38,508 nt of DNA from Fimbriimonadia bacterium (GCA_039961735.1 JABRVX010000067.1:1-38508); one strand, 5' to 3'; shown: positions 1 through 8,786, counted from the stretch's first letter. Numbers and translations are program-made. Notes: a model not told the origin generated them from the sequence alone.

Positions 1-332
1 CACGGGCGAGACGCCCGTGCCACGGCAGGCACTGCCCCGGCGATGGTTTCGATGTTCTTGGGGCTTGCGTGGCGTCGTGGCATCGCCGTCCCGGCGATGG
101 GCTCCACCACGGGCGAGACGCCCGTGCCACGAGGGCTACTGTCGTGGCATCGCCGTCCCGGCGATGGTCTACACCACGGGCGAGACGCCCGTGCCACGGC
201 AGGCACTGCCCCGGCATCGCCGTCCCGGCGATGGTCTCCACCACGGGCGGGACGCCCGGGCCACGAGGGCTACTGTCCCGGCATCGCCGTCCCGGCGATG
301 GTCTCCACCACGGGCGAGACGCCCGTGCCACG
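1..332. repeat. Tandem palindromic repeat array, 67-base period
   Basis: Four full units begin at 81, 148, 215 and 282, exactly 67 bases apart, and the tail of a fifth lies at 1-24. Each unit has about 51 conserved bases made of two inverted repeats (CATCGCCG/CGGCGATG and CACGGGCG/CGCCCGTG), then about 16 bases that alternate between two variants. A further copy lies at 21685-21735. All frames are open through the array, which produces spurious arginine- and histidine-rich ORFs. The array sits just beyond the 3' end of galT and may continue outside the window. Its function is unknown; it looks like an intergenic repeat family. Confidence 0.9.
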
Positions 333-356
333 GCGGGACGCCCGAGCAGGGGCGCG

Positions 357-1340
357 CTAGGAGACGGGACCCGGATCGGCGGAGCGGAGCTCGGCCGCCT
401 TCTCCTCCGCCATCGTGTCGTTGATGAACGCTCCCGCACCCGACTCGGACCCCGCCAAGAACTTCAGCTTGTCCGGCGTCCGGTAGGGTGGATAGAACTC
501 CACGTGCATGGTGTAGTGGCCGTGGTCGCCGCCGTCCGTGGGTTGCTGGTGAAATACCATCATGTACGGCAGCGAGAAGCCCCACAGCTTGTCGTAGCGC
601 CGCGCCATGTCCAGCAGAGCCGCTGCGAGGTCCCGCCTATCCGAACGCGACAGCTCCGGCAACCCACCTCGGTGCTCCACCGGAGCAATATACGTCTCGT
701 ACGGGTACCGCGCGAAAAAGGGTATGAAGGCCTGCCAGATGCCGGTGCGCGCCACGAGCCTCCGTCCGTCCTCTTCCTCCATTCGGACCACATCCGACAT
801 GAGGCGCCTGCCCGTGCGGTCGAAGTGCTCGCGCGAGGCATCTAGCTCGGTCCGTATCTTGGGCGGGATGCAGGGGTAGGCGTATATCTGCCCGTGAGGA
901 TGGCTCAGGGTTACTCCGATCTCCTTGCCCTTGTTCTCGAAGACGAACACGTAGTGCACCTCTGGCCTCGCACCCAGCTCTTCCGTGCGGTCCGCCCACA
1001 CATCCACCAGCCTCGTCACACGCCTCAGATCGAGATCCGCGAAGGTGGCGTTGTGGTCCGAGGTGTAGCACACCACCTCGCACACGCCTACTGCGGGCCG
1101 CACCGGGCACAAATCGTTACCCTCCACGCTGGGCTCGGGTGGGGTGCGCTGCAGCGAGGGAAACTTGTTCTCGAAGACCACGATGTCGTAGTCTTCGCGC
1201 TCGATCTCAGTGGGGAAGCCGCCCGGCTTGGTGGGGCAGAGGGGGCAATAGTCGTCCGGGGGGAAGAAGGTGCGGTCTTGACGGTGGGTCGCGGTGATGA
1301 CCCACTCCCGCAAGAACGGATGCCATCGTAACTCGCTCAA
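357..1340 (-). CDS. galT: Galactose-1-phosphate uridylyltransferase
   Basis: GalT exchanges UMP between UDP-glucose and galactose 1-phosphate in the cytosolic Leloir pathway. The sequence shows the family N-terminus (SELRWHPFLREWVI), a zinc-site CPLC pair near residue 32, and the active-site HPH triad in SHPHGQ near residue 147; the second His is the uridylylated nucleophile in the family. A second family-like HxH segment (HYTMHVEFYPP) lies near the C-terminus. The length of about 327 residues is normal. I chose TTG at 1340 because GAGGAG lies about 9 bases upstream and the product then starts at the family position; GTG at 1346 is the alternative. A longer reading to 1526 has no homology-like N-terminus. 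The gene is divergent from the HlyD gene, and no galK or galE is in the window. Confidence 0.93.
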   Translation of the reverse strand: MSELRWHPFLREWVITATHRQDRTFFPPDDYCPLCPTKPGGFPTEIEREDYDIVVFENKFPSLQRTPPEPSVEGNDLCPVRPAVGVCEVVCYTSDHNATFADLDLRRVTRLVDVWADRTEELGARPEVHYVFVFENKGKEIGVTLSHPHGQIYAYPCIPPKIRTELDASREHFDRTGRRLMSDVVRMEEEDGRRLVARTGIWQAFIPFFARYPYETYIAPVEHRGGLPELSRSDRRDLAAALLDMARRYDKLWGFSLPYMMVFHQQPTDGGDHGHYTMHVEFYPPYRTPDKLKFLAGSESGAGAFINDTMAEEKAAELRSADPGPVS

Positions 1341-1361
1341 CCGCACGCTCCTCCTCGACCT

Positions 1362-1386
1362 TTCGAATGTTTCGAGTGTACTCGAA
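1362..1386. promoter_or_regulatory. Candidate operator upstream of galT
   Basis: TTCGAGT-GT-ACTCGAA (1371-1386) is a palindrome with 7-bp arms. It is preceded by the palindrome TTCGAA at 1362-1367. On the minus strand it contains TACACT (1383-1378), a possible -10 hexamer about 40 bases before the galT start. A dimeric repressor site overlapping the promoter would fit, but no regulator gene is adjacent and no -35 box is clear. Confidence 0.35.
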
Positions 1387-1567
1387 TGCCCAGACGCGTC
1401 CTGCGGCTGAAGCCCTCTCCGTAGGACACCCACCAACCGGGCCTGGCTCGAACACCAGGGCGGCTGGTGCGTATATACTGCTACTAGCACCGGCAAAGTC
1501 GGCGCCCCGCGATGGGCCGATCGCACGGGCTGTATGCCGGCGTCTGCTTGTCTGCGGAGATGGTCGC

Positions 1568-3289
1568 ATGAAGAGAACGTTCCTGATCCTCGCCACCGTC
1601 ATCGGTGGTCTTGCCCTGCTCTGGTGGTTCATGGTCGGCAATCGCGCGAAGGAGCCCGACGTCATCTACCGCACCGAGAAGGCCACGCGAAACACCGTCA
1701 CACTCAGCTTCAACGCGAGCGGCGTGCTCCAGCCGGAGACCACGGTGGACGTCAAAAGCAAGGCGGGGGGCGTCGTCACGCACCTCGCGGTCGAAGAAGG
1801 CTCCATCGTTCGGGCGGGTGACCTGATCGCCGAGATAGACCCCCGAGACACGCAAGCACTCTACGAGCAGGCGGTTGCCGACCTTTCCTCGAGCACCGCT
1901 CGCAGGCAGCAGAGCGTGCTTCAGTATGGCATTCAGACGGTCCAGGCCCAGACCTCCGTGCGATCCGCCGAGGCGGCTCTGGAGGCTGCGCGTATCCGGC
2001 TCAGCAACCTGGAAGAACGGGCCAGAATTCAGCCATCTCTCACGTCCGCCAGCATCCAGCTGGCGCGGGCCGATTACGAAGTGGCGGTAGAGGCGTTGGG
2101 ACAGCTTCGCTCTGTCACCATCCCCCAGACTCGCGCGCAGGTCAAAGGTGACCACGACCGAGCCAAAGCCGACCTGGACTCCGCTAGAGCCAATCTCGAG
2201 CGGCAGGAGAGCCTCTTGGCCAAAGGGTATGCCAGTCAGCTCGCTGTAGAGCAGGCACGGAGCGCCCACGAGGCTGCGGCTGCGAGCTACGCGACGGCAA
2301 AGGAGCGGCTCTCGCGCCTCGAGCAAGACATTGCCGCTCAGCTAAAGACAGCCGAAGCCAGGGTCGCACAGGCCAAGGCCGCTTTGGAGCGTGCCGAGGT
2401 CTCCGAGGCCGACGTGCGGATCGCCCAACGGGAACGGGACGACGCGCGCCAGGCCGTGAGGCAGGCAGAGGAGGCGCTTCGGCAAGCCAGAGCTTCCACC
2501 CGGCAGGTGGACATAAGCAGGGCCGAGATCGCCGCGGCTGCCGCCGCCATCAAGCGCAGCGAGGTGTCTCGGGACAACGCGAAGGTTCAGCTCGACAGCA
2601 CCACGGTCCTGGCTCCGCGCGCAGGGGTAGTCATCAAGAAGTACTTGGAAGAAGGCACGATCATCCCTCCCGGCACGAGCGTGTTTAGCGAGGGTACTTC
2701 GATCGTCCAAATCGCCGATGTGTCCCGCATGTACGTCGAGGTGCTCGTGGACGAGGCGGACGTGGGCCGAGTGAGCGTCGGACAGACAGTGCGGGTGACG
2801 CTCGAATCCGCTCCACGCTCCCCCGTCCAGGGGAGGGTAACGCGGGTAAACCCGGGCGCAGAGACCGCATCCGGGGTCACCCAGGTCAAGGTGCGCGTAG
2901 CCATTACCCCGAGGGCCGAGGTGAGGCTGATGCCCGGCCTGAACGCGAGCTGTGAGTTCATCCTACGAGAAACCAAGAACGTGCTCTCCATCCCCATCCA
3001 AGCCCTGCAACACGAAGGTGAGAAGACGTACGTGGAGGTGATGAATGCCAAGGGAGAGCCCGTGCGACGCGACGTGAAGGCAGGCCTGATGGGTAACACG
3101 ATGGTCGAGATCACAGACGGCCTGAACGAAGGCGAAGAGGTCGTCACCAGCAAGATCGACATGAAGGCGATTCGCGAGCAAGAAGAGAAGATGCGCTCCA
3201 CACCACAAAGCCCGTTCAGCGGCGGCTCGCGCACTGGCATGGGCCCTGGCAGTGGCGCGGGAATGATCGGTGGAGGCAGACCGAGATGA
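1568..3289 (+). CDS. HlyD/MacA-type periplasmic adaptor protein
   Basis: This is the membrane-fusion subunit of an ABC-type efflux or secretion system. The start ATG at 1568 has GGAG about 8 bases upstream. Residues 5-23 form an N-terminal membrane anchor (FLILATVIGGLALLWWF). A biotinyl-lipoyl half follows (VDVKSKAGGVVTHLAVEEGSIVRAGDLIAEID), then an unusually long alanine/glutamate/arginine-rich coiled coil (about residues 95-340). Next come the second lipoyl half (STTVLAPRAGVVIKKYLEEG), a beta-barrel domain, and a C-terminal membrane-proximal domain. The last ~25 residues are glycine-rich. At 573 residues it is longer than usual MacA proteins (about 370), mostly because of the coiled coil. 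It overlaps the downstream permease by ATGA, so the two are co-translated. Confidence 0.9.
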   Translation: MKRTFLILATVIGGLALLWWFMVGNRAKEPDVIYRTEKATRNTVTLSFNASGVLQPETTVDVKSKAGGVVTHLAVEEGSIVRAGDLIAEIDPRDTQALYEQAVADLSSSTARRQQSVLQYGIQTVQAQTSVRSAEAALEAARIRLSNLEERARIQPSLTSASIQLARADYEVAVEALGQLRSVTIPQTRAQVKGDHDRAKADLDSARANLERQESLLAKGYASQLAVEQARSAHEAAAASYATAKERLSRLEQDIAAQLKTAEARVAQAKAALERAEVSEADVRIAQRERDDARQAVRQAEEALRQARASTRQVDISRAEIAAAAAAIKRSEVSRDNAKVQLDSTTVLAPRAGVVIKKYLEEGTIIPPGTSVFSEGTSIVQIADVSRMYVEVLVDEADVGRVSVGQTVRVTLESAPRSPVQGRVTRVNPGAETASGVTQVKVRVAITPRAEVRLMPGLNASCEFILRETKNVLSIPIQALQHEGEKTYVEVMNAKGEPVRRDVKAGLMGNTMVEITDGLNEGEEVVTSKIDMKAIREQEEKMRSTPQSPFSGGSRTGMGPGSGAGMIGGGRPR

Positions 3290-4494
3290 GCGTCACCGAG
3301 AGTCTTCGCACGGCGCTCGGAGCTATTGCTACCAACCGCCTACGCTCGGTCCTAACCATGCTCGGCGTGATCATCGGCGTGGGATCGGTGATAACCATGA
3401 TAGGCATTGCCGAAGGGAGCAAGCGTCAGGCGATGGAGCAGCTGGATGCGCTCGGGCGAAACCTGATCCTAGTGTTCCCTCAGCGGTCGTTCGGTGGCGT
3501 TGCGCAGGCCTCCGACGAGGCGCAGTCCTTGCGCCAGTCGGACGTTGAGCTGATTCGCCGTGCGGTACCCACCGCCGCGAACGTGTCGGGCGAAGTGCGT
3601 CTGCGGGCGCAAGTGAAGTATGGAAACCGAAACGAGCGCACGATGGTCACCGGAGGCGAGCCGGAGATCCAATACATTCGCAACATCAAGCTGAAGGAAG
3701 GACGCTTCTTCACTGCGGCGGAGAACGAGGCAGCCGACAAGGTGTGCGTACTCGGATATGACATCTACGACCGCCTGTTCGAAGGGGGGTCGGCTCTGGG
3801 CGCGACGATACGCCTGAACAACCAAGACTTTCAGGTGATCGGCGTCGCTGCGTTCAAAGGCGGCCAAGGATTCATGAACCCTGACGATGCTGTATTCGTG
3901 CCTATTCGGACCTCGCTGGGGCGCCTGCAGCGACGTGACACGCTGAGTGGTATCGCAGTGCGTGCCGTGGACTCCTCCACCATGGCATACACCTTGCAGC
4001 AGGTGCAATCCACGCTGGCCCGTGTTCGGCGAAGCGCGAGCGGCGAGGAGTTGTTCCGCGCATTCAATCAGGGCGAACTGATCGAGACGGCGGAGGGGCA
4101 GGCACGAGTTTTCGGACTTCTGCTTGCGGGGATCGCAGGCGTATCGCTGGTCGTGGGTGGCATCGGCATTATGAACATCATGCTAGTAAGCGTGAAAGAG
4201 CGGACCCGCGAGGTAGGCCTGCGCAAGGCGGTGGGTGCCACTCAGGATGCCATCCTAAGCCAGTTCTTGCTGGAGAGCATCGTACTCTGCCTACTCGGCG
4301 GTCTTATCGGCATCGCCGTGGGCGTGGGCGGTGTAAAGCTGATTGCTGGCTTCATCGGCGTTCCACCGGTAGTAGTGGCATCGGGCGTGGTGCTTGCGTT
4401 CGGGTTCGCGGCCCTGGTAGGGATCGTCTTCGGGCTGTATCCTGCGTACCTGGCGAGTAAGTTGCAGCCCATCGAGGCGTTGCGAGAGGAGTAG
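3286..4494 (+). CDS. MacB/FtsX-type ABC transporter permease
   Basis: This is an inner-membrane permease of the MacB type. It has an N-terminal helix (SVLTMLGVIIGVGSVITMIG, residues 21-40), a large periplasmic core domain (about 60-260), and three C-terminal helices. Family signatures include GIGIMNIMLVSVKERTREVG followed by LRKAVGAT, and a final LQPIEALR. It has no ATP-binding domain, so it resembles the stand-alone permeases rather than full MacB. Its start overlaps the stop of the HlyD gene (ATGA). Its ATPase partner is not downstream, where a terminator-like hairpin follows, nor upstream, where galT diverges; it must be encoded elsewhere. The substrate cannot be told. Confidence 0.92.
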   Translation: MSVTESLRTALGAIATNRLRSVLTMLGVIIGVGSVITMIGIAEGSKRQAMEQLDALGRNLILVFPQRSFGGVAQASDEAQSLRQSDVELIRRAVPTAANVSGEVRLRAQVKYGNRNERTMVTGGEPEIQYIRNIKLKEGRFFTAAENEAADKVCVLGYDIYDRLFEGGSALGATIRLNNQDFQVIGVAAFKGGQGFMNPDDAVFVPIRTSLGRLQRRDTLSGIAVRAVDSSTMAYTLQQVQSTLARVRRSASGEELFRAFNQGELIETAEGQARVFGLLLAGIAGVSLVVGGIGIMNIMLVSVKERTREVGLRKAVGATQDAILSQFLLESIVLCLLGGLIGIAVGVGGVKLIAGFIGVPPVVVASGVVLAFGFAALVGIVFGLYPAYLASKLQPIEALREE

Positions 4495-4527
4495 CCGCCA
4501 GGTGTGGCAGTAGGCGCGGCCCAAAAA

Positions 4528-4568
4528 GGAGACTGCGGGGTAGCGGAACCCCCGCAGTCCTCTCCTTT
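4528..4568 (+). terminator. Terminator-like hairpin after the permease gene
   Basis: GACTGCGGGG (4531-4540) pairs perfectly with CCCCGCAGTC (4550-4559) around a 9-base loop. The stem is flanked by an A-run before (4523-4527) and TCCTTT after, typical of a bidirectional intrinsic terminator with a short T tract. Confidence 0.6.
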
Positions 4569-4857
4569 GCGAGTGGAGCATCAGTTGTGCGAGAACGCCT
4601 TGGCGGTGGACCTCCCGTTCGACACATCAGTCGTACGCGCCTTGGGAACTGGAGCCTATGTCTTGCCCGGGTTCACTCCACCCCACAACGGCCTGCGGCG
4701 ACAGCCGCCGAGAGTAATACTACCAGTAGTGTGACAGGCACGCAACCTTCTGTGGGTAGCTATGGGGCCTGCATGCGGAGATTCATAGAAACTTCACTCG
4801 CACCTACTGCGCGCCTAACCCTCTCGCATGGGTCGGACACCCACGAAAAGCCACAAC
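4569..4857. other. Gene-free intergenic spacer
   Basis: About 290 bases lie between the two convergent terminator-like hairpins. I see no ribosome-binding site with a plausible frame, no tRNA and no repeat shared with the rest of the window. Short open frames here are GC-driven and lack protein-like composition. Confidence 0.5.
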
Positions 4858-4880
4858 GCCCCCGTCCAAAGGACGGAGGC
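4858..4880 (-). terminator. Terminator-like hairpin after the PEP-CTERM gene
   Basis: GCCcCCGTCC-AAA-GGACGGaGGC forms a 9-bp stem with one mismatch and a 3-base loop. On the minus strand it is followed by a T-rich stretch ending in CTTTT. It lies about 30 bases beyond the stop of the minus-strand gene at 4912. Confidence 0.55.
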
Positions 4881-4911
4881 GCGCAGCGGAAGCGTGGTGC
4901 TTGCGGTCGGT

Positions 4912-5643
4912 TTACTTGCGGCGACGGCGAGCCATCAGGCCCACGACACCCACGGCCAGCGCCGCGATCGTGCCGGGCTCGGGAATCAGGTTCCCGTTGA
5001 TGGTCACCATGTCGAACCGCCAGGTCCCGTTAGGACCGTAGGTGCTAGTCGGTGTGGAAGGAAGGTACCCGCCCGTTCCCGGTGCGAACACTGCAACCAC
5101 CTTGAAGCCGAAGAGAGGATTGTTGTTGGCGCCGGCGACCGAGGTCAGGTCAACGGTGCGAACGTTGTACCACTTGTCACCGCCCAGGTCGGCCTCGAAG
5201 AGCCCACCGAAAGTCCAGGTGGAGCCACCGTCGAGTGTGTACTCGAGCTGCGCGAAGCGCGAGGACGTGTTGCTGTGACGAAGGTCGAAGTTCACCACGA
5301 TGTCCTGATAGCCGAGCGTCGAGCCGAAGAACGCCACGCCACGCAAGCCGTTCTCCGTACCCTGTGCAGCATAGGTCGTGGTCTGGTAGCCGGAGTTGTC
5401 CGACGCCGCCGGGTCGCTCGAACCGACGCCCGAGTTGAAACCAGGGTTGGTCACGCCGCCGAGCAGCGAGATCGACGCCGAGCCGGTGAGGTTGATGTTA
5501 GGAACGGTGGTACCCGTGCCGGTGTTGCCGTCCGGCGGGACCGAGTTGAAGTTCCACTGAACGATGGGGGCAGCGTTCGCAGCGACTGCCACAGCTACGA
5601 TGCCACCCACGAGAGACAATCGGAAGGCCTTCTTCACGTGCAT
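4912..5643 (-). CDS. PEP-CTERM sorting domain surface protein
   Basis: This is an exported protein of about 243 residues. It has a signal peptide (KKAFRLSLVGG then a hydrophobic stretch ending AANA), a Gly/Ser/Thr-rich beta-sheet body, and a C-terminal PEP-CTERM signal: IPEPGT, a hydrophobic helix, then RRRR at the extreme end. In this family the tail is recognised and cleaved by an exosortase at the membrane; none is in the window. The body (FDLRHSNTSSRFAQLEYTLD) resembles jelly-roll domains of other PEP-CTERM proteins, but no catalytic motif is visible. Start choice is uncertain. AAGGAG sits only one base before the ATG at 5643, whereas GTG at 5637 lies 7 bases after it and would give VKKAF, so the GTG may be the real start. 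A hairpin terminator follows the stop. Confidence 0.88.
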   Translation of the reverse strand: MHVKKAFRLSLVGGIVAVAVAANAAPIVQWNFNSVPPDGNTGTGTTVPNINLTGSASISLLGGVTNPGFNSGVGSSDPAASDNSGYQTTTYAAQGTENGLRGVAFFGSTLGYQDIVVNFDLRHSNTSSRFAQLEYTLDGGSTWTFGGLFEADLGGDKWYNVRTVDLTSVAGANNNPLFGFKVVAVFAPGTGGYLPSTPTSTYGPNGTWRFDMVTINGNLIPEPGTIAALAVGVVGLMARRRRK

Positions 5644-5735
5644 TCTCCTTTGTCCGAAATCCAAACGAGATTTCCAGGGGGCGGCAAAACAGAGCAGATT
5701 GGATCTTGTCGGTCGCTGTGAGCGCACGGCCTTGC

Positions 5736-5768
5736 GCTTCAGCCGGAACTGTACCGGCCTGGTGAAGC
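5736..5768. promoter_or_regulatory. Two-tier hairpin in the PEP-CTERM leader
   Basis: GCTTCA (5736-5741) pairs with TGAAGC (5763-5768), and inside it CCGG (5743-5746) pairs with CCGG (5754-5757), giving a stacked hairpin with asymmetric internal loop. It lies about 95 bases upstream of the PEP-CTERM start on the minus strand, in the region shared with the divergent gene at 5973. No known riboswitch core is recognised. It could be an RNA element or an operator. Confidence 0.35.
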
Positions 5769-5972
5769 CAGGGTCCAGGTACGGGAACCCTCGATGGGGC
5801 CTCCAGAAAGACATTAGCGAAAACCTCATAATCCGCTTGCGTAGTGCTCATCGAGCTTCGCAGGCGCAGCGCACTGCGACCTCGAAGGCCTAACTGTGTC
5901 GCAAAGGCGGGAAAGGGTCTGTGCGTGGTGAAATCCAGGACTCTAGGCCGCGAACGACGGCTGGAGGCGACG

Positions 5973-8786
5973 ATGAACCTGATTGCCCTCATCCTACTTG
6001 CCCAAACAGCGACCCAGAACCCGGTCAGCGCCGAATGGACGCAGAGCGAGCTGCGCGCCCTGGGCCTCGCCCTTCACGCCATCAACATGACGCGGGCCGA
6101 CCTCGGCTACGACAAACGGCCTTTCAATGACCGATGGCGACTGCCGTGCGTGGACGCCGTGCTGGACGACCCGCTCGCCGCCCCGCGCTACGTCGAGACC
6201 ATGCGCGCCGCCCTCGAAAGCCCCGCACCCCGCCCATCGGACCTCGCATGGCCCCTCCACAAACTGGACGAGACGCCTCCACCCGGGCCCGAGCGGCTCG
6301 ACTTCGATCGGGAGCTGATGCAGGTCCCCGCGCCGCTGCGGACCGCCATCCACCCGCTGCTTCGTGCCGTAGCCGAGGCAGACGCCGAGCTAAAGGCCGC
6401 CACCGCGCGTCTGAGCGCGGCCGAGCGACAAGAGCTGCTCCGCGGCCTGCCCCATCTCGCCCTCGAGGAAGACGTGCCCGACGCGCGTTTCGACTTCGTG
6501 CCCGAAGGCCCCAGAACCGAACCCGAGCGCGTCTGGCTGCTTCTCGAACAGCTCGATGTACGTCGTCTCTGCCGTGCAGCAGACGCCCTACACGCCGTGA
6601 GCAGCCCTGCCCTAACTGAACCGCTTCTCGCCCTAGCCCGCGGACCACTAAAGGACTGGAAGCAGACTTTGGTCATCCAACTCCCCATCGGCAAGCTGGT
6701 GGTCGCGGGCACGGGTCACGATAGGCACGACCACGGCCCGAACGTGGTAGCACTGATAGACCTCGGCGGGGACGATACCTACGTAGGACGCATCGGTGGG
6801 GGCTTGGGCCGACCGGCGTTCTCACTGGACCTCGCGGGCAACGACCGCTACATGCTATCCGATCTCTCTGGCGGCGCGGGCTTCCTGGGCGTCGGACTGT
6901 TAGTGGACCTCGCGGGCGACGAAGTGTATGAAGGCGCACACCTCTCCTTGGGTGCCGGGCTGGCGGGCTGCGGAGTGCTGCTGGATCGAGGCGGCAACGA
7001 CACCTACCGGGGCCGCGCACTCACTCAGGGCTTCGCCATGTTCGGACTCGGCTGGCTCGATGACGGGTCCGGCAGCGATCTGTACGATGCGTGGTTCTTC
7101 GCGCAGGGTGCCTCTGCTACCATGGGTGTGGGAGTGATGGCTGACCGCAATGGCAACGATGTGTATCGCGCCGGTGGGTGGATCATGAATGCACCGCTGC
7201 TCGAAGCGCAAAAGGTGCACTACAGCTTTGCCCAAGGGTTCTCCACCGGCTTCCGGGAAGACACCGGCGGGCGCTCCGGAGGCTTCGGCATGTTATACGA
7301 CGCGGCCGGTGACGACACCTATAGCGGGGAGAGCTACTGCCAAGCCGCTAGTTACTGGTTCGCGTTCGGTGCGCTGCTAGACGTCAGCGGGCATGACAGC
7401 TACGATAGCTACTACTACTCTCAGTGCTCGCCCATGCACCTATGCATCGCGACGCTGATGGATCTCGCCGGCGACGACTCCTACTCGTGCAAGCTGGGTG
7501 CCATGCACGCCATCGGGCACGACTACGCGGTCGCCGTGATGCTCGACAGAAGCGGAAACGACGTGTGTGCGGGTGGTGATAGTCGCCCCGCACTGGGCAA
7601 CGCGAACGGCGTGGGCATCTACCTGGACGCTGCCGGCAACGACCGGTACCACGGCCCGCCCGGTAACGCCAACGAGGCACGAGGCTCGGGCAGCGTAGGT
7701 GTGTTCGTGGATATGGCAGGCCAGGACCGCTACTACGAGAGCTTCGGCGACGGCAAGCTCGAAAGGCGTGGCTCTTGGGCGATCGCGCTGGACTTCGCCG
7801 ATCCCCTCGAAGGTCAGACAGCTCTCTTCGACATACCCGATGAGCAGCTCGACCGCTCCTTGCAGCCTCTCGCACCAAAACGGACGAAGGCCGCAACGCA
7901 GAGGCCTCCGGCACCGCCGTGGGTCCCTAACATCCCGGAGGATCCCGACCTCGAGCCCGTATACCGTGATGCCATGACCTGGGAAGTAGGTACCGCGCGC
8001 GACAAAGTGCGCGCGGCCCGACAGCGACTGATCGAAATCGGGATGCCCGCCTGCCGATACATGGTGGACAGGCACATCGGCGACTCGAACCGCCTCGCGG
8101 ACCGTGCCTTCGAAGAGGTGTTCGGTGCACTGGGTGAGCCCGCACAGCAGCTGCTGGCCGCCCGACTGGACGATCCGCATCCCGAGGTGACGCGCAACGC
8201 GCTTCGCATCCTCACCACGCTGAAGTCGCGGCTTCTTGGGCCCCACCTGCCGGCACTTCTGGAGCAGGAGGCGTATCGCAAGTCGGCTATCCGCGCAGCG
8301 GGCGCTCTGGCTGTCACCGAGGCGGTTCCGCAGCTCCGTGCCCTGCTCTCAGACGAAGACGAAACGGTCGCTCTTGAAGCTGCCATCGCACTGGGGCAGA
8401 TCGCCGACCCCAGTGCAGCCGACGACCTGGTGTTCGTCCTGTCCTCCCCCTCCATGCCTTTGCGTGAGGCTGCCGCGACCGCCCTTGCCAGGCTCGGCCC
8501 CGCCTCCTTGCCCGCGGTCATAGCAACTCTGGACAGCGAGAACCCCGCCGCTGCTCGCCTCGCCCTCTCCGTCCTGCGCCGAACCAGATACGCCGATGCC
8601 GACCGTCATGTGAGCCGCCTGATGGACCACGCGGATTGGGGAGTGCGCCTGGAGTGCGTGGACACCCTGTTCGCACTCGAAAAGGGCGCCTGGGCTCTGA
8701 CCCACGAGGGCCGTGAGAGCCACCCGCTGGTTCTGGCTCGCCTCCGCACGCTGGATCGCGACCGTCCGAAGGAGCCGCAACCGTGA
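5973..8786 (+). CDS. Secreted DxxGxDxY-repeat and HEAT-repeat protein
   Basis: This is a large protein of 937 residues that I cannot assign to a named family. The start ATG has GGAGG 5 bases upstream and a short hydrophobic N-terminus (MNLIALILLAQTAT) that looks like a signal peptide. About residues 25-250 are helical and charged. About residues 260-590 hold twelve copies of a short motif, D-x-x-G-x-D-x-Y (for example DLGGDDTY, DLAGNDRY, DRGGNDTY, DAAGDDTY, DLAGDDSY). They are spaced roughly 25-35 residues apart and separated by small, glycine-rich segments, as expected for a solenoid of stacked beta turns with possible metal-binding Asp ladders. About residues 660-930 are HEAT-like helical repeats. 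The final TGA overlaps the GTG of the MscS gene. Function unknown; a surface or periplasmic scaffold is plausible. Confidence 0.85.
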   Translation: MNLIALILLAQTATQNPVSAEWTQSELRALGLALHAINMTRADLGYDKRPFNDRWRLPCVDAVLDDPLAAPRYVETMRAALESPAPRPSDLAWPLHKLDETPPPGPERLDFDRELMQVPAPLRTAIHPLLRAVAEADAELKAATARLSAAERQELLRGLPHLALEEDVPDARFDFVPEGPRTEPERVWLLLEQLDVRRLCRAADALHAVSSPALTEPLLALARGPLKDWKQTLVIQLPIGKLVVAGTGHDRHDHGPNVVALIDLGGDDTYVGRIGGGLGRPAFSLDLAGNDRYMLSDLSGGAGFLGVGLLVDLAGDEVYEGAHLSLGAGLAGCGVLLDRGGNDTYRGRALTQGFAMFGLGWLDDGSGSDLYDAWFFAQGASATMGVGVMADRNGNDVYRAGGWIMNAPLLEAQKVHYSFAQGFSTGFREDTGGRSGGFGMLYDAAGDDTYSGESYCQAASYWFAFGALLDVSGHDSYDSYYYSQCSPMHLCIATLMDLAGDDSYSCKLGAMHAIGHDYAVAVMLDRSGNDVCAGGDSRPALGNANGVGIYLDAAGNDRYHGPPGNANEARGSGSVGVFVDMAGQDRYYESFGDGKLERRGSWAIALDFADPLEGQTALFDIPDEQLDRSLQPLAPKRTKAATQRPPAPPWVPNIPEDPDLEPVYRDAMTWEVGTARDKVRAARQRLIEIGMPACRYMVDRHIGDSNRLADRAFEEVFGALGEPAQQLLAARLDDPHPEVTRNALRILTTLKSRLLGPHLPALLEQEAYRKSAIRAAGALAVTEAVPQLRALLSDEDETVALEAAIALGQIADPSAADDLVFVLSSPSMPLREAAATALARLGPASLPAVIATLDSENPAAARLALSVLRRTRYADADRHVSRLMDHADWGVRLECVDTLFALEKGAWALTHEGRESHPLVLARLRTLDRDRPKEPQP

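Noticed and set aside
1-332. CRISPR array
   Set aside because: The period is regular, but the linkers repeat each other, the unit is itself a double palindrome and no cas gene is nearby.
17-845. Open frames through the repeat array
   Set aside because: They translate the palindromes into repeated arginine/histidine-rich peptides and run antisense into galT; there is no ribosome-binding site.
1484-2326. Long minus-strand frame opposite the HlyD gene
   Set aside because: GC-driven shadow of the coiled-coil coding region, with no family-like sequence.
4828-5721. Plus-strand frame opposite the PEP-CTERM gene
   Set aside because: The minus strand has a signal peptide, PEP-CTERM tail and terminator; the plus frame has none of these.
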